From: Puniceicoccus vermicola
Lineage (GTDB): Bacteria > Verrucomicrobiota > Verrucomicrobiia > Opitutales > Puniceicoccaceae
Assembly: GCF_014230055.1 (NCBI RefSeq)
Contig: NZ_JACHVA010000127.1
Coordinates: forward strand, 124,001-188,000
DNA: 64,000 nt
Direction of reading: 5' to 3'
The stretch's first letter is position 1, and every line of letters starts with the position of its first letter. Below are positions 9,673 to 18,777 of this stretch, in pieces. The position numbers and the translations under genes are program-made. The notes below the pieces were generated by a model, which was given only the letters and a program-made list of their open reading frames with translations, had not been told where the DNA came from and did no database searches.

Positions 9673-9687
9673 CCGTGATTATCACGG
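9673..9687 (+). other. Short palindrome CCGTGATTATCACGG
   Basis: Perfect 7-bp inverted repeat with a one-base centre, followed by TTTTAT, 43 nt after the FGE stop and about 100 nt before the pilin start. It may be a weak terminator for the FGE gene or a dyad operator for the pilin gene; the sequence does not decide. Confidence 0.35.
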
Positions 9688-9789
9688 TTTTATGGTTGAT
9701 TCCCCCGTATAAGCAGACACAGTAAAGGATGTGAAACTACCCTAGTTTCTCAATATACATATACATCGTAATCCAAAAGGAGTATCATA

Positions 9790-10128
9790 ATGAATAAATC
9801 CAAAAAAGGTTTCACCCTCGTGGAAATCATGATCGTGGTCGTCATCATCGGCCTCCTCGCCGCTATGGCGATTCCCGCGTTCCAAAAAGTTCGTGAGAAC
9901 TCACAACAGAAGACCGTTTTGAACAACTTGCGTCAGATCGCTTCTGGAGGTCAGCAATACATCCTTGAGAAAGGCACTGACAACGCTAGCTTCTCAGCTC
10001 TGGAAGGAGTCTATTTTCCTACAATCAAAACCGTTGCAGGCGAAGACTATTCTGGCCTAACCGTGTCTTCTGATTCAGGATCGCTCTCAATTGACGTCGC
10101 AGGTAAGACGATCGTCTATACCTACTAA
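9790..10128 (+). CDS. Type IV pilin-like / pseudopilin protein
   Basis: 112-aa class III signal-peptide protein. The short basic leader MNKSKKG is followed by [20 protein letters not shown]; prepilin peptidase would cut after Gly7, leaving Phe8 as methylated N-terminus and Glu12 as the conserved Glu5 of mature pilin. The hydrophobic helix runs to about residue 28. The small globular part has no cysteines. It is preceded by a good RBS (AAAAGGAG, 9775-9782) and followed by a strong terminator, so it is expressed alone, probably at high level. Major pilin and type II secretion pseudopilin are both possible; no assembly ATPase, platform or secretin gene is in the window. Confidence 0.88.
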   Translation: MNKSKKGFTLVEIMIVVVIIGLLAAMAIPAFQKVRENSQQKTVLNNLRQIASGGQQYILEKGTDNASFSALEGVYFPTIKTVAGEDYSGLTVSSDSGSLSIDVAGKTIVYTY

Positions 10129-10153
10129 TCAGTAGAATTAATTTCCTTTGTCA

Positions 10154-10190
10154 GCCGCTCCTTTCATTTGAAAGGAGCGGCTTTTTTCTT
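10154..10190 (+). terminator. Rho-independent terminator of the pilin gene
   Basis: GCCGCTCCTTTCA (10154-10166) pairs perfectly with TGAAAGGAGCGGC (10169-10181), followed at once by six T (10182-10187). It is 25 nt after the pilin stop and separates that gene from the glycosyltransferase genes. Confidence 0.92.
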
Positions 10191-10254
10191 GCAACTGAGG
10201 ACGTTCGACAAACAAAAGGTCCCATGCTCTAAAGAGGTAAAATAGACTCCAAAA

Positions 10255-12135
10255 ATGAATCCAGCTCTTCAAGATTCTCGCATTCCTTTACTCCGGTTGG
10301 GACTATTTCTGCTTGTTGCAGCCCTCTCTTTTTACCTTGGTTTTTTCGCCTTTGGAATCGGCACAGCCGTCAATGTTGTCCGTGGATCGGCCTATGTAGT
10401 TCTCCTGTTCTCGGTTGGAGGATTTGTCTGGTTCGGCCTCCGGATTTTCAAGGCTCATAGGTCAGAAATATGCAAGGCCTACCGGCACCCAGTCGCTTGG
10501 ATCGTCATAGCTGGGACGGGATGGCTAATGTTCGCCAATCAGCCTCTCGGCTACCGGACGGTCATGGATGAGATTATTCTCTCAAGCACCTCTCGCCAAT
10601 TCCACCTCGAAAGAGAACCTCTGGTTCCCCGCAGCGCGTTTATTGAACGAGGAGAGCTGAAAGTTGACCGGGCCTTTCTGGACAAGCGCCCCCTCCTCTA
10701 TCCCTTCTTTGTTTCCATCCTCCACGACACAACCGGGTACCGAATCGAGAACGCCTTCTACCTGAACGTTGCGTTCTCTTTCGCCCTCCTCCTGTTGGCA
10801 TGGGGAATTGGTTTTGCAATTGCCGGTCTGCCCGGAGGGATTTTTTCAACCGTCATTCTGGCAACGCTCCCATTGATTCCAATGATGGGCTCAGGCGGCG
10901 GGTTCGAAATCGCAAACACTCTATTCACGGTCATCTTTTTTCTGTCGGTCTGGGCATGTCTCGAGAAACCTGGAACCGATTCCATTTCCTTCCTGATTTT
11001 CGCAACCATTCTCTTGGCCCACCTCCGCTATGAGTCTGCCCTTTTCGTTCTTTTCGCTGGAATTACGATCTTATTTGCTTGGAAAAAGTTGGGCCATATC
11101 CGAATCCCAGCTTCATTGTTACTTGCCCCTTTTCTCTTAATCATTCTCCCACTCCAGCAACAGGTGTTTGAGGGCAACGAAAAATTCTGGCAGCTTGATG
11201 ACGTTGAAGGGGCGAGTTCCGTTTTCTCTCTTCAATACGCTCCAGACAATCTAGGCCACGCACTGAACTATTTTCTATCCGGCGAAAACTACGTCCCAAC
11301 CTCTCTCCTTTTATTTCTACTGGGAAGTATTGGAGTCATATTTGTCGCAATCCATCTCCGCCGATGGCTATTGGATAGAGAGGCAAAGAAACAGGCCATG
11401 GCGATTTTCTGGTGCGCCCTTCTTTTGCAGGCTTTCCTCATTCTAACTTACTTTTGGGGGCAACTCGACCAGCCCATAATCTACCGACTATCCTTTCCCA
11501 TTTGGATATGGTTTTGGATTAGCGCACTTTATTGCTTCCGAACTTGGCTGACCCGCCCCAACATTGGAAAAATCCTGCTATCCATTTCGATTGGGACTTT
11601 CATCTTATTCTCGATACCGAACTACTCCACACATGCATTCAGTCTTCGGCACGCACCTCCCGAAATCTACAATCGCACTTCAGCGTGGGCCAATGAGAAC
11701 CTGACCTCCCGAAGCATGATACTGACTCGAACTGCACCCTTTTGGATCAACATGGGGATGCCGTCCTACGCCCCCGCAAAAACTGATGATTCCCTGTCGC
11801 TGTTGAAGCAGATTCGGAACAGTAAAGCCTACGATGGCCTGTACCTCTTCGAGCCAACCCGCATCGATTCCGATTCCAAATCCTTTGTTCCTATGGAGCC
11901 ACTTCCGATCGTAGACCGGCTTACTACCGATTTAATTTGGGAGTTCCAAGCTGATGAAGCCTATGGAGCAAGGATTCTCAAGATTGTGGACATCGATGCG
12001 TCTCCCGTTCCAAACAAGGACGAAGAGGACTCATCCCAAGCAGAGAAGGGATCGCTTACTCTAAGTGAAACCGCGATTTATTCATCTGAATTGGAAGCCG
12101 CCACGAATGTCATCTCGGAGAATGACAATGGCTGA
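10255..12135 (+). CDS. Multi-span GT-C family glycosyltransferase-like membrane protein
   Basis: 626-aa protein with roughly a dozen hydrophobic segments (first near residues 14-36) and a hydrophilic C-terminal tail after about residue 450. The first large periplasmic loop contains RTVMDEIIL, an acidic pair of the kind that forms the metal or catalytic site of polyprenyl-phosphate-dependent GT-C enzymes (PMT/ArnT-like). No specific subfamily was recognised. Together with the GT2 at 12193 and the GT39-like protein at 13161 it suggests transfer of lipid-linked sugars to a glycan or protein on the outer side of the inner membrane. The start ATG lies 120 nt after the pilin gene stop and beyond its terminator. 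Confidence 0.7.
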   Translation: MNPALQDSRIPLLRLGLFLLVAALSFYLGFFAFGIGTAVNVVRGSAYVVLLFSVGGFVWFGLRIFKAHRSEICKAYRHPVAWIVIAGTGWLMFANQPLGYRTVMDEIILSSTSRQFHLEREPLVPRSAFIERGELKVDRAFLDKRPLLYPFFVSILHDTTGYRIENAFYLNVAFSFALLLLAWGIGFAIAGLPGGIFSTVILATLPLIPMMGSGGGFEIANTLFTVIFFLSVWACLEKPGTDSISFLIFATILLAHLRYESALFVLFAGITILFAWKKLGHIRIPASLLLAPFLLIILPLQQQVFEGNEKFWQLDDVEGASSVFSLQYAPDNLGHALNYFLSGENYVPTSLLLFLLGSIGVIFVAIHLRRWLLDREAKKQAMAIFWCALLLQAFLILTYFWGQLDQPIIYRLSFPIWIWFWISALYCFRTWLTRPNIGKILLSISIGTFILFSIPNYSTHAFSLRHAPPEIYNRTSAWANENLTSRSMILTRTAPFWINMGMPSYAPAKTDDSLSLLKQIRNSKAYDGLYLFEPTRIDSDSKSFVPMEPLPIVDRLTTDLIWEFQADEAYGARILKIVDIDASPVPNKDEEDSSQAEKGSLTLSETAIYSSELEAATNVISENDNG

Positions 12136-12192
12136 AATATGAATTATCTTATTCACAACCTCTAGAATTCAGCCCCCTTAGATTATAGCTTC

Positions 12193-13164
12193 ATGAGCGA
12201 CTTAAGTTTTGTTATCCCGGCCTACAACGAAAAGCAAAGCCTTCGCCCACTGCATCAATCAATAGCAAGGGCGATGGAACAACTTCCAGATCTTTCCTGG
12301 AAGGTTCATCTAGTCGACGATGGCAGTTCTGATGGGTCATGGGAGGAGATCCAATCACTATGCACGATGGATCCCGACCATGTGAGCGCGATCCGCCTAC
12401 GTCGCAACTTTGGAAAAGCCGAAGCGTTGCAAGTTGGATTCGATGCGTCCACCGGTCCGATCGTCATCACAATGGATGCAGATCTACAGGATGATCCCTC
12501 AGCGATCACGGTTTTTTTGGAGAAGATGGAAGAAGGCTTTGACCTCGTTTCAGGATGGAAACGAAAACGTCATGACCCCCAAGGCAAAGTTCTTCCTTCA
12601 AGGGTTTTCAACTTCCTCGCCCGGGCTTCCAGCGGAATCCGGCTCCACGATTTCAACTGTGGATTCAAAGCATACCGCCGAGAAGTCGTTGACCAGATTC
12701 GTCTTTATGGCGAAATGCACCGGTTCACCCCCATTCTAGCGGACGCCGAAGGCTTTCGGATCGGAGAAATCGAGGTACCTCACCATCCCCGAAAATTCGG
12801 GAATTCCAAATATGGTGCGCGTCGCTTCATCAAAGGATTCCTGGACTTGGCGACTGTTACAGTGATGACCCGATACTTACGGCGCCCTGCACACGTATTC
12901 GGAGGGGTCGGAGCGGGCTCCCTAGTAGTAGGATTCTGCGTCCTTTTCTATCTCTCCTTTCGGAAGATTGTCCTCGGAATCAATATTGAGCAGCGGCCGC
13001 TCTTCTTTCTCGGAATTCTCCTCCTTCTCCTCGGAGTTCAGCTGATCTCCATTGGAATCCTTGCCGAGCTCGTAAATTTCCACAATCGACAAGAAGTCCG
13101 CAATCACATTGCAGAAAGTACGGATCCTACCGAATCGAGGTCGAAATCATCCGCAAAGGTATGA
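12193..13164 (+). CDS. GT2 family glycosyltransferase (polyprenyl-phosphate sugar synthase-like)
   Basis: 323-aa DPM1/GtrB-like enzyme expected to load a nucleotide sugar onto a polyprenyl phosphate at the cytoplasmic face. Visible motifs are FVIPAYNE near the N-terminus, VDDGSSDGS and MDADLQDDP (the metal-binding DxD region), and HHPRKFGNSKYG, typical of this subgroup. Two transmembrane helices close the protein (about 235-257 and 270-295). It supplies the lipid-linked sugar that neighbouring GT-C proteins would use. Its stop overlaps the next gene by 4 nt (ATGA), so the two are translationally coupled. Confidence 0.9.
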   Translation: MSDLSFVIPAYNEKQSLRPLHQSIARAMEQLPDLSWKVHLVDDGSSDGSWEEIQSLCTMDPDHVSAIRLRRNFGKAEALQVGFDASTGPIVITMDADLQDDPSAITVFLEKMEEGFDLVSGWKRKRHDPQGKVLPSRVFNFLARASSGIRLHDFNCGFKAYRREVVDQIRLYGEMHRFTPILADAEGFRIGEIEVPHHPRKFGNSKYGARRFIKGFLDLATVTVMTRYLRRPAHVFGGVGAGSLVVGFCVLFYLSFRKIVLGINIEQRPLFFLGILLLLLGVQLISIGILAELVNFHNRQEVRNHIAESTDPTESRSKSSAKV

Positions 13165-14774
13165 AGCCTCCCGCCAAAATCTCATCAGCGAATCTCTATG
13201 ATCGTCTTTCGCTGATTTTGCTAACGGGATTTGTCTGCATTGTTCTGATCACTCTTCCCGACTTTGGAATGAGCTGGGACGAGCCCGCCCGTTGGCAGGG
13301 AGGCCAACAAAAACTGCTATACTATCATGCATTATTCAGCGGTGAGGATCCCAGCGTGTTCGTGCAGACTCCCGACCGCTACCCCGGTCTCTTCGATCTA
13401 AGTGTTGCGCTGTTAAATGAGGCTACGGGATTAGGCCTGTTTCTTTCCGGGCACATCTTGAGCTCAGTTTTCGGTATTCTTGGAATCATTGCGGTTTGGA
13501 GGATCGCTCACCTCATGGGCGGCCCCCGAGCTGGTTTTTGGGCTCTCCTGCTGATTGTTCTTTTTCCCCGCTATTACGGACATCTGTTCTTTAACCCGAA
13601 AGATATACCATTCGCAGCAGCTTGGGCATGGGCAACCTACGGATTGATCCGCATATTTCCCTCTCTCCCACTTCCCTCTTACAAGAAGAGCATCGGACTC
13701 GGAGTTCTTATCGGTCTCTGTATCTCCATCCGTTTCGCCGGAGTTTTTCTCATCGGAGTTTCGGCAATAGTCGCTCTCATCGCTCTGGGTCTTCAGATCC
13801 GGGACGGCACGATTCCAAAAGGGAAGCGAGGAATTTCATTGATCAGGCTCGTCTCGCGCGGTCTCACCCTTTGTCTGGCCTCGCTCCTGACCATGTTACC
13901 GTTTTGGCCCTACGCCCAACAGTTCCCGGTCGAGGCGCTCCTCGGTGCAGCAGAGGCGACAGCTCACTACGATTGGAATGGGCTTGTTCTGTATTGCGGT
14001 GAGTATGTCCCCGCAAAGAACCTTCCTTGGCACTACCTCCCGGTATGGCTCGCCATAACGACACCTCTCACCCACTGGGCATTACTCATTCTTGGATTGA
14101 TTCTAGCCCTCTTCGCTTTGGCAAAAAGAAGGATAATGAACATAAGAAGCGGGAGGACCTTACTCCTTATTTTAATTATCCTCGCCCCTCCCACAGCCGC
14201 CACACTGAAGGGCTCAACCATCTATGATGGTTTACGGCATTTCCTCTTCCTACTACCATTAATCGCCGTTCTCTGTGGCCTTACATTCGATCAGTTGCTT
14301 CGACGCCTCAGCCGTTTTGGAAAACGTGTCAATTTCGCACTCTCGGTCATCCTTATTGCCACAACAATCCCTATCATTGTTTCACTTATCCGGCTTCATC
14401 CTTATCAATACACATACTTCAATTCCTTTATTGGAGGATTAAAGGGAGCAGAAGGAAAGTTCGAAACCGATTATTGGGCTCTCAGTCACCGCGAAAACAT
14501 TCTCAAAATTCGCGAAAGTATACCTCCCTCGGAAACCAATGGGCTACGGGTCTATAGTCGTTACCTTCCTTCTAATCTACTTCTCTTTGGAGACCCGAAC
14601 TGGCAAATCGTATCGAATCCAAACAAAGCAGATTTAATCTTCATCACCTACCGAATCCCTTCCAGCCAGAGATACTCTGGAGAGGAGGTTCTCAGTATTG
14701 GCCGGGATGGTGTTCCATTCTCATCCGCGATCATGCCTATACGCCCCGGGAAAGAAGAGATTGGAAACGATTAG
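13161..14774 (+). CDS. GT39-like membrane glycosyltransferase
   Basis: 537-aa integral membrane protein with about ten hydrophobic segments. The early loop FGMSWDEPARWQGGQ has the Asp-Glu pair typical of dolichyl/undecaprenyl-phosphate-mannose-type protein glycosyltransferases (GT39/GT83, clan GT-C). A second family-like feature is the loop FFNPKDIPFAAAWAWATYG. It starts inside the stop of the GT2 gene and probably uses its product as donor. It ends 10 nt before a convergent group of glycan genes. The acceptor is unknown; a pilin or lipid acceptor is speculation based on position. Confidence 0.8.
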   Translation: MKPPAKISSANLYDRLSLILLTGFVCIVLITLPDFGMSWDEPARWQGGQQKLLYYHALFSGEDPSVFVQTPDRYPGLFDLSVALLNEATGLGLFLSGHILSSVFGILGIIAVWRIAHLMGGPRAGFWALLLIVLFPRYYGHLFFNPKDIPFAAAWAWATYGLIRIFPSLPLPSYKKSIGLGVLIGLCISIRFAGVFLIGVSAIVALIALGLQIRDGTIPKGKRGISLIRLVSRGLTLCLASLLTMLPFWPYAQQFPVEALLGAAEATAHYDWNGLVLYCGEYVPAKNLPWHYLPVWLAITTPLTHWALLILGLILALFALAKRRIMNIRSGRTLLLILIILAPPTAATLKGSTIYDGLRHFLFLLPLIAVLCGLTFDQLLRRLSRFGKRVNFALSVILIATTIPIIVSLIRLHPYQYTYFNSFIGGLKGAEGKFETDYWALSHRENILKIRESIPPSETNGLRVYSRYLPSNLLLFGDPNWQIVSNPNKADLIFITYRIPSSQRYSGEEVLSIGRDGVPFSSAIMPIRPGKEEIGND

Positions 14775-14784
14775 AATCCCGCTC

Positions 14785-15744
14785 CTAGGTTTTTGGAACT
14801 TGCGGGCAGTCGGCACCTTTCGAAAACGATTGCTTAGGCACACACCACCCGAGGACGAAAGTGACAACATCTCCGAGACTAAGAATGATCCTGTGAGAGG
14901 AAAGTAAGAGAATTGCCTCAGGTTCGCCAATAAATGGTCCAAGGAAAGCGAGTGCGACAACCTCCCGCACTCCGATGCCAGCAGGAGCTCCCGGCGTAAA
15001 GAATCCAACTGTCCATGCAAGAGACATCACGCCTGTACAGAAGAGTATCGATAAGCCTCCTTCGGGGAACAGGACCCACCCGATCCACCACGCTGTAACG
15101 CCTAAAAATACGAAGTTGAGAAAATAACAACTTCCAAGAAATACAAATGACCGAAGTCCGAACCAGCTTTCTCGGGTAAACCTGCTCCTCAGCTCCAACA
15201 ACCACGATCTCAAGGCCCTTCGGAAAAGAACAAGAACTCCTCCTGCAAGCACCACCCCCAGAAGGACAGCCAGGATAAGCCAATACAATCGACCTTTCTC
15301 AGCCTGAACATAATCGATCAACGAGGATGGGAGAATGATTCCTGCGACGATCCCCCCACAGAGAAGAAGAATAATCGACTCGATGATAATGGAAGTGGTC
15401 GCAACAGGCAGAGAAATCCCCATACCCCTCACCATCACGACTTTCCCGATCAAATGTCCGACATTACCGGGGATATACCGCGCGATCTGAGAGATAAAGA
15501 CGATTCGAATCGCACTAGTCCGACTTACGATCGAGCCTAAAAGCCACAGAATCCGTCGCCAGGCAAGAGCCCCAATCGCAACCTGAAAGGGGACAAAAAG
15601 AAGAATCCATCCCAACTGGACGATTTCCCTGCCACCCAAGGTGCCAGGAGGAAACTCTCTCGTGGACTCATAAAACTTCCATCCAAAATAGATTGTAGCT
15701 CCCAAGGCCAAGAGGCTTCCGAGGACTCTCAACCAGAATTTCAT
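14785..15744 (-). CDS. UPF0104 / lysylphosphatidylglycerol synthase TM-domain family protein
   Basis: 319-aa inner-membrane protein with about eight transmembrane segments, matching the flippase-like domain otherwise found at the N-terminus of MprF. Recognisable family stretches are ISQIARYIPGNVGHLIGK and the C-terminal FTPGAPAGIGVREVVALAF. Members often sit in polysaccharide and hopanoid clusters and are thought to move lipids or regulate lipid-linked glycan synthesis; no enzymatic residue set defines the function. The ATG at 15744 overlaps the upstream methyltransferase stop by 4 nt, so the two are coupled. It converges on the + strand glycosyltransferase operon with 10 nt between stops. 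Confidence 0.82.
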   Translation of the reverse strand: MKFWLRVLGSLLALGATIYFGWKFYESTREFPPGTLGGREIVQLGWILLFVPFQVAIGALAWRRILWLLGSIVSRTSAIRIVFISQIARYIPGNVGHLIGKVVMVRGMGISLPVATTSIIIESIILLLCGGIVAGIILPSSLIDYVQAEKGRLYWLILAVLLGVVLAGGVLVLFRRALRSWLLELRSRFTRESWFGLRSFVFLGSCYFLNFVFLGVTAWWIGWVLFPEGGLSILFCTGVMSLAWTVGFFTPGAPAGIGVREVVALAFLGPFIGEPEAILLLSSHRIILSLGDVVTFVLGWCVPKQSFSKGADCPQVPKT

Positions 15745-16529
15745 GGTTTTCTAGCCAGCATAATATATCCATTTCCCAATTGGGTTTTTAAGAACAACCG
15801 CTGAAGAAATATAAACACCTTGATTGAAATTCTCCCGGGAAGCGATTGCTGCAACCCAAAATATCGAGATTCAAAACTTCGAGAAATTCCGCTGTGAGCG
15901 GTCTTCGAGTCCATACTCTCATGCAAGGGCCCCTGCCTCGAATCATTTGAAATCCTCCGGGCACGCAAGGCTGTCGTGATGAGAGCAAGAGGAAACCCAT
16001 AGCATTCGAGCTTCTCGACGAGCATTCCATTTTCGCCGGCGATACGAACCAAGTCCTCATTTTCGTACCGCCGGAAATGCCCGGCCCATTCATCCGTAGC
16101 ATCCCAACGTTTCTGGTGGGCTGGAACCGATAGAATCAATCCTCCTCTCGGCTTAAGGAAGGAAGCCCACTCTTCAAAAGCCGAAGAGTCGTCTTCAATG
16201 TGCTCAAGAACCTCGCAGGCAATTACATAATCGAATGTTTGTCCTGCCAGTCGTCGTTGATCCGAGCACAATTCAATCCTCTGATCTCGATCTCTAATAT
16301 AATCGGCCAAGGCGAGGGCATCACTTGAAGTGTCCAACCCGACACATTCCCAGCCAGCGCGCGCGAAATCCTTCAATAAGGCACCGCTCCCAGGGCCTAT
16401 TTCCAAAATCCGCCCTGGTTTCTCAGCCTTCATCCAGGAGAGCAACCGCGCTCTTCGCATGAGATACCTAGGTGCCGGAACCCAAGATTTCTCGAGAACC
16501 ACGACGCCAAAATCTCGATCATAGTACAT
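15741..16529 (-). CDS. Class I SAM-dependent methyltransferase
   Basis: 262-aa methyltransferase. The SAM-binding motif is ILEIGPGSGALL (about 41-52), followed by the acidic residue in VGLDTSSDAL, then ACEVLEHIED and a LKPRGGLILSVPAH motif IV/post-motif region. The C-terminal third is not diagnostic. Position between a GT4 and a UPF0104 flippase-like gene suggests methylation of a sugar or lipid in a surface-glycan pathway (inference). Its stop overlaps the start of the downstream gene by 4 nt. A gap of 114 nt separates it from the GT4 gene upstream. Confidence 0.85.
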   Translation of the reverse strand: MYYDRDFGVVVLEKSWVPAPRYLMRRARLLSWMKAEKPGRILEIGPGSGALLKDFARAGWECVGLDTSSDALALADYIRDRDQRIELCSDQRRLAGQTFDYVIACEVLEHIEDDSSAFEEWASFLKPRGGLILSVPAHQKRWDATDEWAGHFRRYENEDLVRIAGENGMLVEKLECYGFPLALITTALRARRISNDSRQGPLHESMDSKTAHSGISRSFESRYFGLQQSLPGRISIKVFIFLQRLFLKTQLGNGYIMLARKP

Positions 16530-16643
16530 AATTTAGATTTTCAGGGATCTCCTCAAACGTAAAGCAAATCAACATGTGAGGAGCATGGGATTCGGTGAGC
16601 AGAACATAGGTCCTCAAAGAAAACTTTGGCGGATCCTAACCAC

Positions 16644-17771
16644 TCATCCCCTCGTTTCAGGCACGACCTCGCGGAAAACCTGGCAGACTTGTTCACCAAT
16701 CTTATCCAACGTCCAAGTTTCCTCATAAACCTCCTGGGCCTCCACCGCAATCCGAGTCCTGAGGTCCTCGGAATCCCTCAGCTTTAGAATTGCCCGCGCA
16801 ATTGCCTCCGGATCCCCTACTGGGACCATTATGCAATCCCGACCATCGGAGAGGATCGAGCGAACCGCAGGCGTATCTCCAGTAATCAGAGGTAATCCCA
16901 AACGAATCATTTCAAAGACTTTATTTGGAATAACCCGTCGGGCCTTAGGTGTCGTTCCGAAAATCCCAAGCCCCACATGACATGCCGAATCCCTTCTCGC
17001 AAGTTCGACTGAGGGAGTCCAGCCATGCCATTCAATGTTAGTGATCTTCCGCCGAATCGCTTCGCGCTTTGAACGCTCGGCCGTTTGCCCATCCGCTGTG
17101 ATCACAAATTGCACCCCCTCTTCCAGAAGGATCTCAGCGGCACTTACGATATACTCCAGCCCCTGCAAAGGGATCGATTTCCCATGAAAAACCACCGTGA
17201 ATTTCTCCCGTTTCTCAATCTCCGAATAGACATGATAAACAGCCTGATCACATCCCACTGGAATCGGGGTGATCTTTTTCCGCGCAATTCCAAAGGTTTC
17301 TGCGAAAAAATCGGCGTGCTCGGGGGTATCTACAAGAATATGATCAGCCAAGGAGCATGAAGAGCGATCCAACCAAAAGAACGCTTTTGCCTTCAACCCG
17401 TCCTCTTTCAAGGTCTCCCGATCCATCACCAAGCTATCCCATAGCGAAACGAAAGCATCGAAGACAATCGGCTTTCTTTTGCAAAACGCCAACAGTCTAC
17501 AGGTGAACATGTCCCAATGCCCCGGATACCCGACCAAATAGCAATCCGTTTGATGAAAAAGTCCTCTAAAAAACAACCAAAGGCACCCAAAGAAATACTT
17601 GACCGAGAGCCATAAGAGGAGACCAAAGCCGATCTTAAATTTGTGGGGAACCCCTTTCCAAAGATCAATTCGAAGCTCAGTTACCTCGATCCCACTCAAT
17701 CTCAACCCATTGGCGATCGTTCGGTTCCTGGGGTAATCTGATTCAAAGCTTCCGATGTACGTGATTCGCAT
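16644..17771 (-). CDS. GT4 family glycosyltransferase
   Basis: 375-aa GT-B fold retaining glycosyltransferase. The C-terminal Rossmann half has the family signatures FHGKSIPLQGLEYIV, NKVFEMIRLGLPLITGDTPA (acidic ExxxxG(L/M)P region binding the nucleotide sugar) and VPVGDPEAIARAI. The N-terminal half holds a hydrophobic stretch (about 45-75, GLLLWLSVKYFFGCLW) probably attaching it to the inner membrane. Donor and acceptor are unknown. It heads the - strand glycan group, 43 nt downstream of a small unknown gene. The start ATG gives MRITYIGSFESDYPRN, a normal GT4 first strand. Confidence 0.87.
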   Translation of the reverse strand: MRITYIGSFESDYPRNRTIANGLRLSGIEVTELRIDLWKGVPHKFKIGFGLLLWLSVKYFFGCLWLFFRGLFHQTDCYLVGYPGHWDMFTCRLLAFCKRKPIVFDAFVSLWDSLVMDRETLKEDGLKAKAFFWLDRSSCSLADHILVDTPEHADFFAETFGIARKKITPIPVGCDQAVYHVYSEIEKREKFTVVFHGKSIPLQGLEYIVSAAEILLEEGVQFVITADGQTAERSKREAIRRKITNIEWHGWTPSVELARRDSACHVGLGIFGTTPKARRVIPNKVFEMIRLGLPLITGDTPAVRSILSDGRDCIMVPVGDPEAIARAILKLRDSEDLRTRIAVEAQEVYEETWTLDKIGEQVCQVFREVVPETRG

Positions 17772-17814
17772 TCCTGCCCTTAGAGAGATTGATGATCAAG
17801 TAGCATCTGATTTA

Positions 17815-18147
17815 TTACTCAGCTTTCCGAATAGACCAATTCAAAAGCAGTTCATTCGACAAAGAATACCAACGGAGAAAATCGACCAAATCGGATACCG
17901 CACGAGACCATTCAATAGGTTCGACCCTCACCTTCACCTTGATCTGCTTCGCAATGGGCCAGCCTTCATGTTCTCCCAACTGCGCCCCGTAACAATCGCA
18001 AGTGTTCACATTCAGAGAAAACACCGACATCGAGAAAGAAGTGAGTAAATCAAAAGACTCTCTTTTTGCATTACACCGCTGGACGGTGGGGCTGCCGTAA
18101 AAACTGCATCCCGAGACTTTTTTATAGCTGGATTTATGAATACTCAT
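17815..18147 (-). CDS. Small protein of unknown function
   Basis: 110-aa reading frame with no recognised family, signal peptide or membrane segment. I place the start at the ATG at 18147 because GAGG (18153-18156) lies 5 nt upstream; a GTG at 18192 would add 15 residues but has no RBS. It has four cysteines (CSF, RCN, NTCDCYG) and a hydrophobic C-terminal helix (LVDFLRWYSLSNELLLNW). It stands 43 nt before the GT4 start on the same strand and is divergent from rsmD. A competing + strand frame (17755-18048) is less protein-like. Moderate chance that it is not a gene. Confidence 0.45.
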   Translation of the reverse strand: MSIHKSSYKKVSGCSFYGSPTVQRCNAKRESFDLLTSFSMSVFSLNVNTCDCYGAQLGEHEGWPIAKQIKVKVRVEPIEWSRAVSDLVDFLRWYSLSNELLLNWSIRKAE

Positions 18148-18207
18148 CCAATCCTCGAAAGGGATAGGCTTGCCTCTGCGGATGCTCGACACTTATGAGA
18201 TGTTCGC

Positions 18208-18777
18208 ATGCGGATCACAGGAGGAAAAGCTGCAGGCGTTCGTCTGCAAGTGCCCAAGAAAGGACCCGAGGTGCGTCCGGCGACCGACCGGATGAGGGAG
18301 TCTGTTTTCTCCAGTCTGGGGCCGGATATCGGAAATACTCGCATTCTTGATCTTTTCGCCGGCACAGGCGCCTATGGCCTTGAGGCTTTGAGCCGGGGGG
18401 CACGCGAGGTGATCTGGGTAGAGTCCGCTCGAAAAACCGCCTCTTTGCTGGAACTGAACCGTCAGGAGGTCGAGAAGTCCATGGGGCAGCGTTCCAGCAG
18501 TCGAGTTCTCATCCGCGATATTCGCAAGCATGGGCTACGGGCGGGAGAGCGGTTTGATTACATTTTTGCGGATCCCCCGTATGAGTTGGCCGACCGCTTG
18601 CTTTCCGAAATCTTTCTGATTGCGGGTCAACATCTTGCCGAGTCCGCCGATTCCAAGTTTCTGCTCGAAGTTCCGGGGCGACTTACCGTAGAAGAAAGTG
18701 GCTGGGAGGAGACCCGCCGATTTGGTGGCGATAAGTCTGGCCCGTCTCTACGCGTTTTTGTCCGAACATCCGAGTGA
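18208..18777 (+). CDS. rsmD: 16S rRNA (guanine(966)-N2)-methyltransferase
   Basis: 189-aa RsmD, which methylates G966 of 16S rRNA using SAM during 30S assembly. The N-terminal signature MRITGGKAAG and RPATDRMRESVFSSL are typical; the SAM-binding motif is LDLFAGTGAYGLEALSRGA, and the catalytic motif of N2-guanine methyltransferases is ADPPYELA. Length is normal. The start ATG at 18208 is set by the conserved first residues. The last 4 nt overlap the GTG start of the ClC channel gene, suggesting coupling. Confidence 0.95.
   Translation: MRITGGKAAGVRLQVPKKGPEVRPATDRMRESVFSSLGPDIGNTRILDLFAGTGAYGLEALSRGAREVIWVESARKTASLLELNRQEVEKSMGQRSSSRVLIRDIRKHGLRAGERFDYIFADPPYELADRLLSEIFLIAGQHLAESADSKFLLEVPGRLTVEESGWEETRRFGGDKSGPSLRVFVRTSE

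Noticed and set aside
17755-18048. 97-aa + strand frame between the GT4 gene and rsmD
   Set aside because: Overlaps a better-supported - strand frame and has an Arg/His-rich, non-protein-like end.
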